Assembly (NCBI RefSeq): GCF_002382885.1
Contig: NZ_NWVL01000077.1
Span: 1-34,395, forward strand
Reading direction: 5' to 3'
From: Streptomyces sp. WZ.A104
GTDB taxonomy: Bacteria > Actinomycetota > Actinomycetes > Streptomycetales > Streptomycetaceae
DNA length: 34,395 bases
The notes under the pieces are model-generated. The model had not been told where the DNA came from, did no database searches, and saw only the letters and a list, made by a program, of their open reading frames with translations. The first letter of the stretch is position 1. The number at the start of each line of letters is the position of its first letter. This document shows, one piece after another, positions 32,137 to 34,395 of this stretch. Both the position numbers and the translations under genes were made by a program.

Positions 32137-32973
32137 GTGCCCCGTCTGTCTGAAGTCATCGCCGCCCTCGACGCCCTCTGGCCCCCCGAGCGGGCCGAGG
32201 GATGGGACGCGGTCGGTACGGTCTGCGGCGACCCGGACGCGGAGATCGGCCGGGTGCTGTTCGCCGTCGACCCCGTCCACGAGATCGCCGACGAGGCCCT
32301 GGAGCTCGGCGCCCAGCTGATCGTCACCCACCACCCGCTCTATCTGCGCGGGACGACGACGGTCGCCGCCGACACCTTCAAGGGCAAGGTCGTCCACACC
32401 CTCATCAAGCACGGCGTCGCGCTGCACGTCGCGCACACCAACGCGGACTCCGCCGACCCCGGCGTCTCCGACGCCCTCGCCGGCGCCCTGGACCTGCGGA
32501 TCACCGGACCCCTCGTACCGGACCCCACCGACCCCGCCGGGCGGCGCGGACTCGGCCGGATCTGCGAGCTGGACCACCCCGAGACCCTGGCCGCCTTCGC
32601 CGCCAGGGCCGCCGCCCGGCTCCCCGCCACCGCGCAGGGCATCCGGCTGGCGGGCGACCCGGAGGCGCTCGTGCGTACCGTCGCCGTCAGCGGCGGCTCC
32701 GGCGACAGCCTCTTCGACGCCGTGCGCGCCGCGGGCGTCGACGCCTTCCTCACCGCCGACCTGCGCCACCACCCGGCGTCCGAGGCCGTGCAGCACTCGC
32801 CGCTCGGCCTGGTCGACGCCGCGCACTGGGCCACCGAGTGGCCCTGGTGCGAGCAGGCGGCCGCGCAGCTCGACGCGCTTTCCGACCGCCACGGATGGGA
32901 CCTGCGGGTCCATGTCTCGAAGCAGGTCACCGACCCCTGGACCACCCACCATTCCTCTGGAGCCCCCAACTGA
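32137..32973 (+). CDS. Nif3-like dinuclear metal-centre protein
   Basis: 278 residues from GTG 32137, which begins the family start VPRLSEVIAALDALWPPERAEGWD. Metal ligands expected in Nif3/YqfO-type proteins are visible as THHPLYLRG, HTNADSAD, DLRHHPASEA and DAAHWATEWPW. Often annotated GTP cyclohydrolase I type-2-like, but that activity is not established for the family. Members form hexameric toroids. It overlaps the following gene by CTGA, and the trio matches the M. tuberculosis order Rv2230c-Rv2229c-Rv2228c. Confidence 0.93.
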   Translation: MPRLSEVIAALDALWPPERAEGWDAVGTVCGDPDAEIGRVLFAVDPVHEIADEALELGAQLIVTHHPLYLRGTTTVAADTFKGKVVHTLIKHGVALHVAHTNADSADPGVSDALAGALDLRITGPLVPDPTDPAGRRGLGRICELDHPETLAAFAARAAARLPATAQGIRLAGDPEALVRTVAVSGGSGDSLFDAVRAAGVDAFLTADLRHHPASEAVQHSPLGLVDAAHWATEWPWCEQAAAQLDALSDRHGWDLRVHVSKQVTDPWTTHHSSGAPN

Positions 32974-33713
32974 ACGCCGCGCCCGCCGACCAGATCCGAC
33001 TCCTCGAAGTCCAGGCCCTCGACGTACGTCTCGCCCAGCTCTCCCACAAGCGCACCTCGCTGCCGGAGCACGCCGAGATCGAGCAGCTCGGCAACGACCT
33101 CACCCAGCTGCGTGACCTGCTGGTCGCCTCCACCACCGAGGAGAGCGACACCAGTCGCGAGCAGACCAAGGCCGAGCAGGACGTCGACCAGGTGCGCCAG
33201 CGCGCCGTCCGCGACCAGCAGCGCCTGGACTCCGGCGCGGTCTCCTCGCCCAAGGACCTGGAGAGCCTCCAGCGCGAGATCGCCTCGCTGGCCAAGCGCC
33301 AGGGAGACCTGGAGGACGTCGTCCTGGAGATCATGGAGCGCCGCGAGGCCGCCCAGGAGCGGGTCGCCGAGCTGACCGAGCGGGTCTCCGCCGTCCAGGC
33401 CAAGGTCGACGCCGCCACCGCCCGCCGCGACGCCGCGACCGCCGAGCTGGACGCCGAGGTCGCCACGGTGACCAAGGACCGCCAGGTCGTCGCCGAGGTC
33501 ATCCCCGCCGACCTCATGAAGCTGTACGACAAGCTCCGCGCCCAGCAGGGCGGGGTCGGCGCCGCCCGGCTCTACCAGCGCCGCTGCGAGGGCTGCCGCC
33601 TGGAGCTGAACATGGCCGAGGTGGGCGAGGTGAGGGCCGCGTCTCCCGACACGGTCCTGCGCTGCGAGAACTGCCACCGCATCCTGGTCCGCACCTCGGA
33701 GTCGGGCCTGTAA
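32970..33713 (+). CDS. C4 zinc-ribbon coiled-coil protein (CTG start)
   Basis: 247 residues. A long antiparallel coiled coil (about residues 8-175, heptads with LAQLSHKRTSLPEHAEIEQL through AAQERVAELTERVSAVQAKV) is followed by a four-Cys zinc ribbon (RRCEGCRLELN ... LRCENCHRILVR). The family (DUF164/zf-RING_7) is thought to act in nucleic-acid or chaperone-like processes; role not certain. The conserved N-terminus NAAPADQIRLLEVQALDVRL is preceded by CTG at 32970, with GGAG seven bases earlier (32959-32962), and no ATG, GTG or TTG in that frame fits before the coiled coil. The start is therefore an unusual CTG that overlaps the Nif3 stop. Confidence 0.9.
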   Translation: MNAAPADQIRLLEVQALDVRLAQLSHKRTSLPEHAEIEQLGNDLTQLRDLLVASTTEESDTSREQTKAEQDVDQVRQRAVRDQQRLDSGAVSSPKDLESLQREIASLAKRQGDLEDVVLEIMERREAAQERVAELTERVSAVQAKVDAATARRDAATAELDAEVATVTKDRQVVAEVIPADLMKLYDKLRAQQGGVGAARLYQRRCEGCRLELNMAEVGEVRAASPDTVLRCENCHRILVRTSESGL

Positions 33714-34395
33714 TGAGCGCTGCCCCCGCTGTCCGCCGTCTGGTGGTCGAGGCCGACGGCGGCTCCCGGGGCAACCCGGGGCCCGCCGGTTACGGCGCCG
33801 TCGTCATCGACGCGGCCACCGGCGAGACCCTCGCCGAGGTCGCCGAGTACATCGGCGTCGCGACCAACAACGTCGCCGAGTACCGGGGCCTGATCGCCGG
33901 TCTGACGGCCGCGAAGGCGCTGTTCCCGGACGCGGGGAGCGAGGGCGGCGGGCCGCGGGTGCACGTCCGGATGGACTCCAAACTGGTCGTCGAGCAGATG
34001 TCGGGGCGCTGGAAGATCAAGCACCCCGACATGAAGCCGCTGGCGGCCCGCGCCGCCGTGATCCTGCCGCCGTCCTCCGTGACGTACGAATGGATCCCGC
34101 GCGCGCAGAACAAGCACGCCGACCGGCTCGCCAACGAGGCGATGGACGCGGGCCGCGACGGCAGGCAGTGGGAGGCGTCCGCCTCGACGGCCGAGCTGGA
34201 CACCCCGTCGCGCCACCGCACCGCGAGTACGGCTCCGCCCGTCCAGGGCCCGCCCGGCGACGCGGCCGCAGGCGCGGCGAAGGCCCGCGCGGCCCTGGCG
34301 GCCGCGCGTGGTGGCTCGGCGGCCCCGGAGGCGGACGGGCTTTTCCCGGTGCCGGGGGCCGAAGCGGCAGAGGGGGCGCCGGGGACTTCGGAGGG
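33714..34395 (+). CDS. Bifunctional RNase H / CobC-type phosphatase, N-terminal part
   Basis: Starts at ATG directly after the TAA of the zinc-ribbon gene and stays open to the window end (227 codons seen). RNase HI active site Asp15 (EADGGSRGNPGPAGYG), Glu56 (NNVAEYRG), Asp88 (VRMDSKLVVEQM) and Asp137 (NKHADRLAN) are all present, then an Ala/Gly-rich linker from about residue 150. In mycobacteria (Rv2228c) a CobC alpha-ribazole phosphatase domain follows; here it would lie beyond the edge. The visible part degrades RNA in RNA:DNA hybrids. Confidence 0.93.

Noticed and set aside
30931..32952. Minus-strand frame of more than 600 codons across the siderophore-binding and Nif3 genes
   Set aside because: It spans two real genes, a promoter and an iron box; no recognisable domain.

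Overview
The window is high-GC DNA (in-frame third positions almost all G/C), with GTG starts, 4-base ATGA/GTGA overlaps and several families typical of Streptomyces (DUF2690, DUF5959, mycothiol-dependent and F420-type enzymes, a DmdR/IdeR-type iron box). I read it as the chromosome of a Streptomyces or close relative. No tRNA, rRNA, CRISPR array, transposase or phage gene was seen.

Layout. (1) 1-4300, minus strand: an ECF-type vitamin transporter operon. A leader containing a cobalamin-riboswitch core precedes an alpha/alpha-barrel surface protein, a second membrane-anchored surface protein, the EcfT permease and the EcfA ATPase, which runs off the left edge. (2) 4453-7382: a metallo-beta-lactamase-fold hydrolase divergent from an aldehyde dehydrogenase plus 3Fe-4S-type ferredoxin, with operator-like palindromes between them. 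(3) 7488-10910: a DUF5959 protein, an L,D-transpeptidase-like secreted protein, and two overlapping genes that each join a cytoplasmic helix-turn-helix to an outer domain (peptidoglycan-binding or DUF2690) through one membrane helix. (4) 10923-11642: a KstR-like TetR regulator. (5) 11860-15080: an operon of GT4 glycosyltransferase, SAM methyltransferase and alpha/alpha-barrel protein. (6) 15244-20113: assorted genes: a mycothiol-dependent isomerase-fold protein, an LLM oxidoreductase, a membrane protein, a lipoprotein amidase, a methyltransferase and a 38-residue membrane protein. (7) 20370-23808: a double-length FadE34-like acyl-CoA dehydrogenase and an SCP-x/Ltp-type thiolase. (8) 23993-25904: an MFS exporter and a receiver-only response regulator. 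(9) 26125-29123: a MaoC hydratase (Hsd4B-like), a zinc alcohol dehydrogenase and an SDR (Hsd4A-like), closed by a strong terminator. (10) 29200-34395: a small peptide gene, a propeller-like protein, an iron-boxed siderophore-binding lipoprotein, and the conserved actinobacterial set Nif3, zinc-ribbon protein and RNase H/CobC (cut at the right edge).

Two systems tie the window together. First, the putative B12-controlled ECF operon encodes two surface proteins whose architecture recalls the two halves of animal transcobalamin. Second, a dispersed KstR-like regulon: the motif TnnAACnnGTTnnA occurs perfectly upstream of the regulator/glycosyltransferase pair, the FadE34/thiolase operon and the MaoC/ADH/SDR operon, and with one mismatch in the MBL/aldehyde dehydrogenase divergent region. 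The enzymes it would control resemble mycobacterial steroid side-chain beta-oxidation, but no ring-degradation gene lies in this window.
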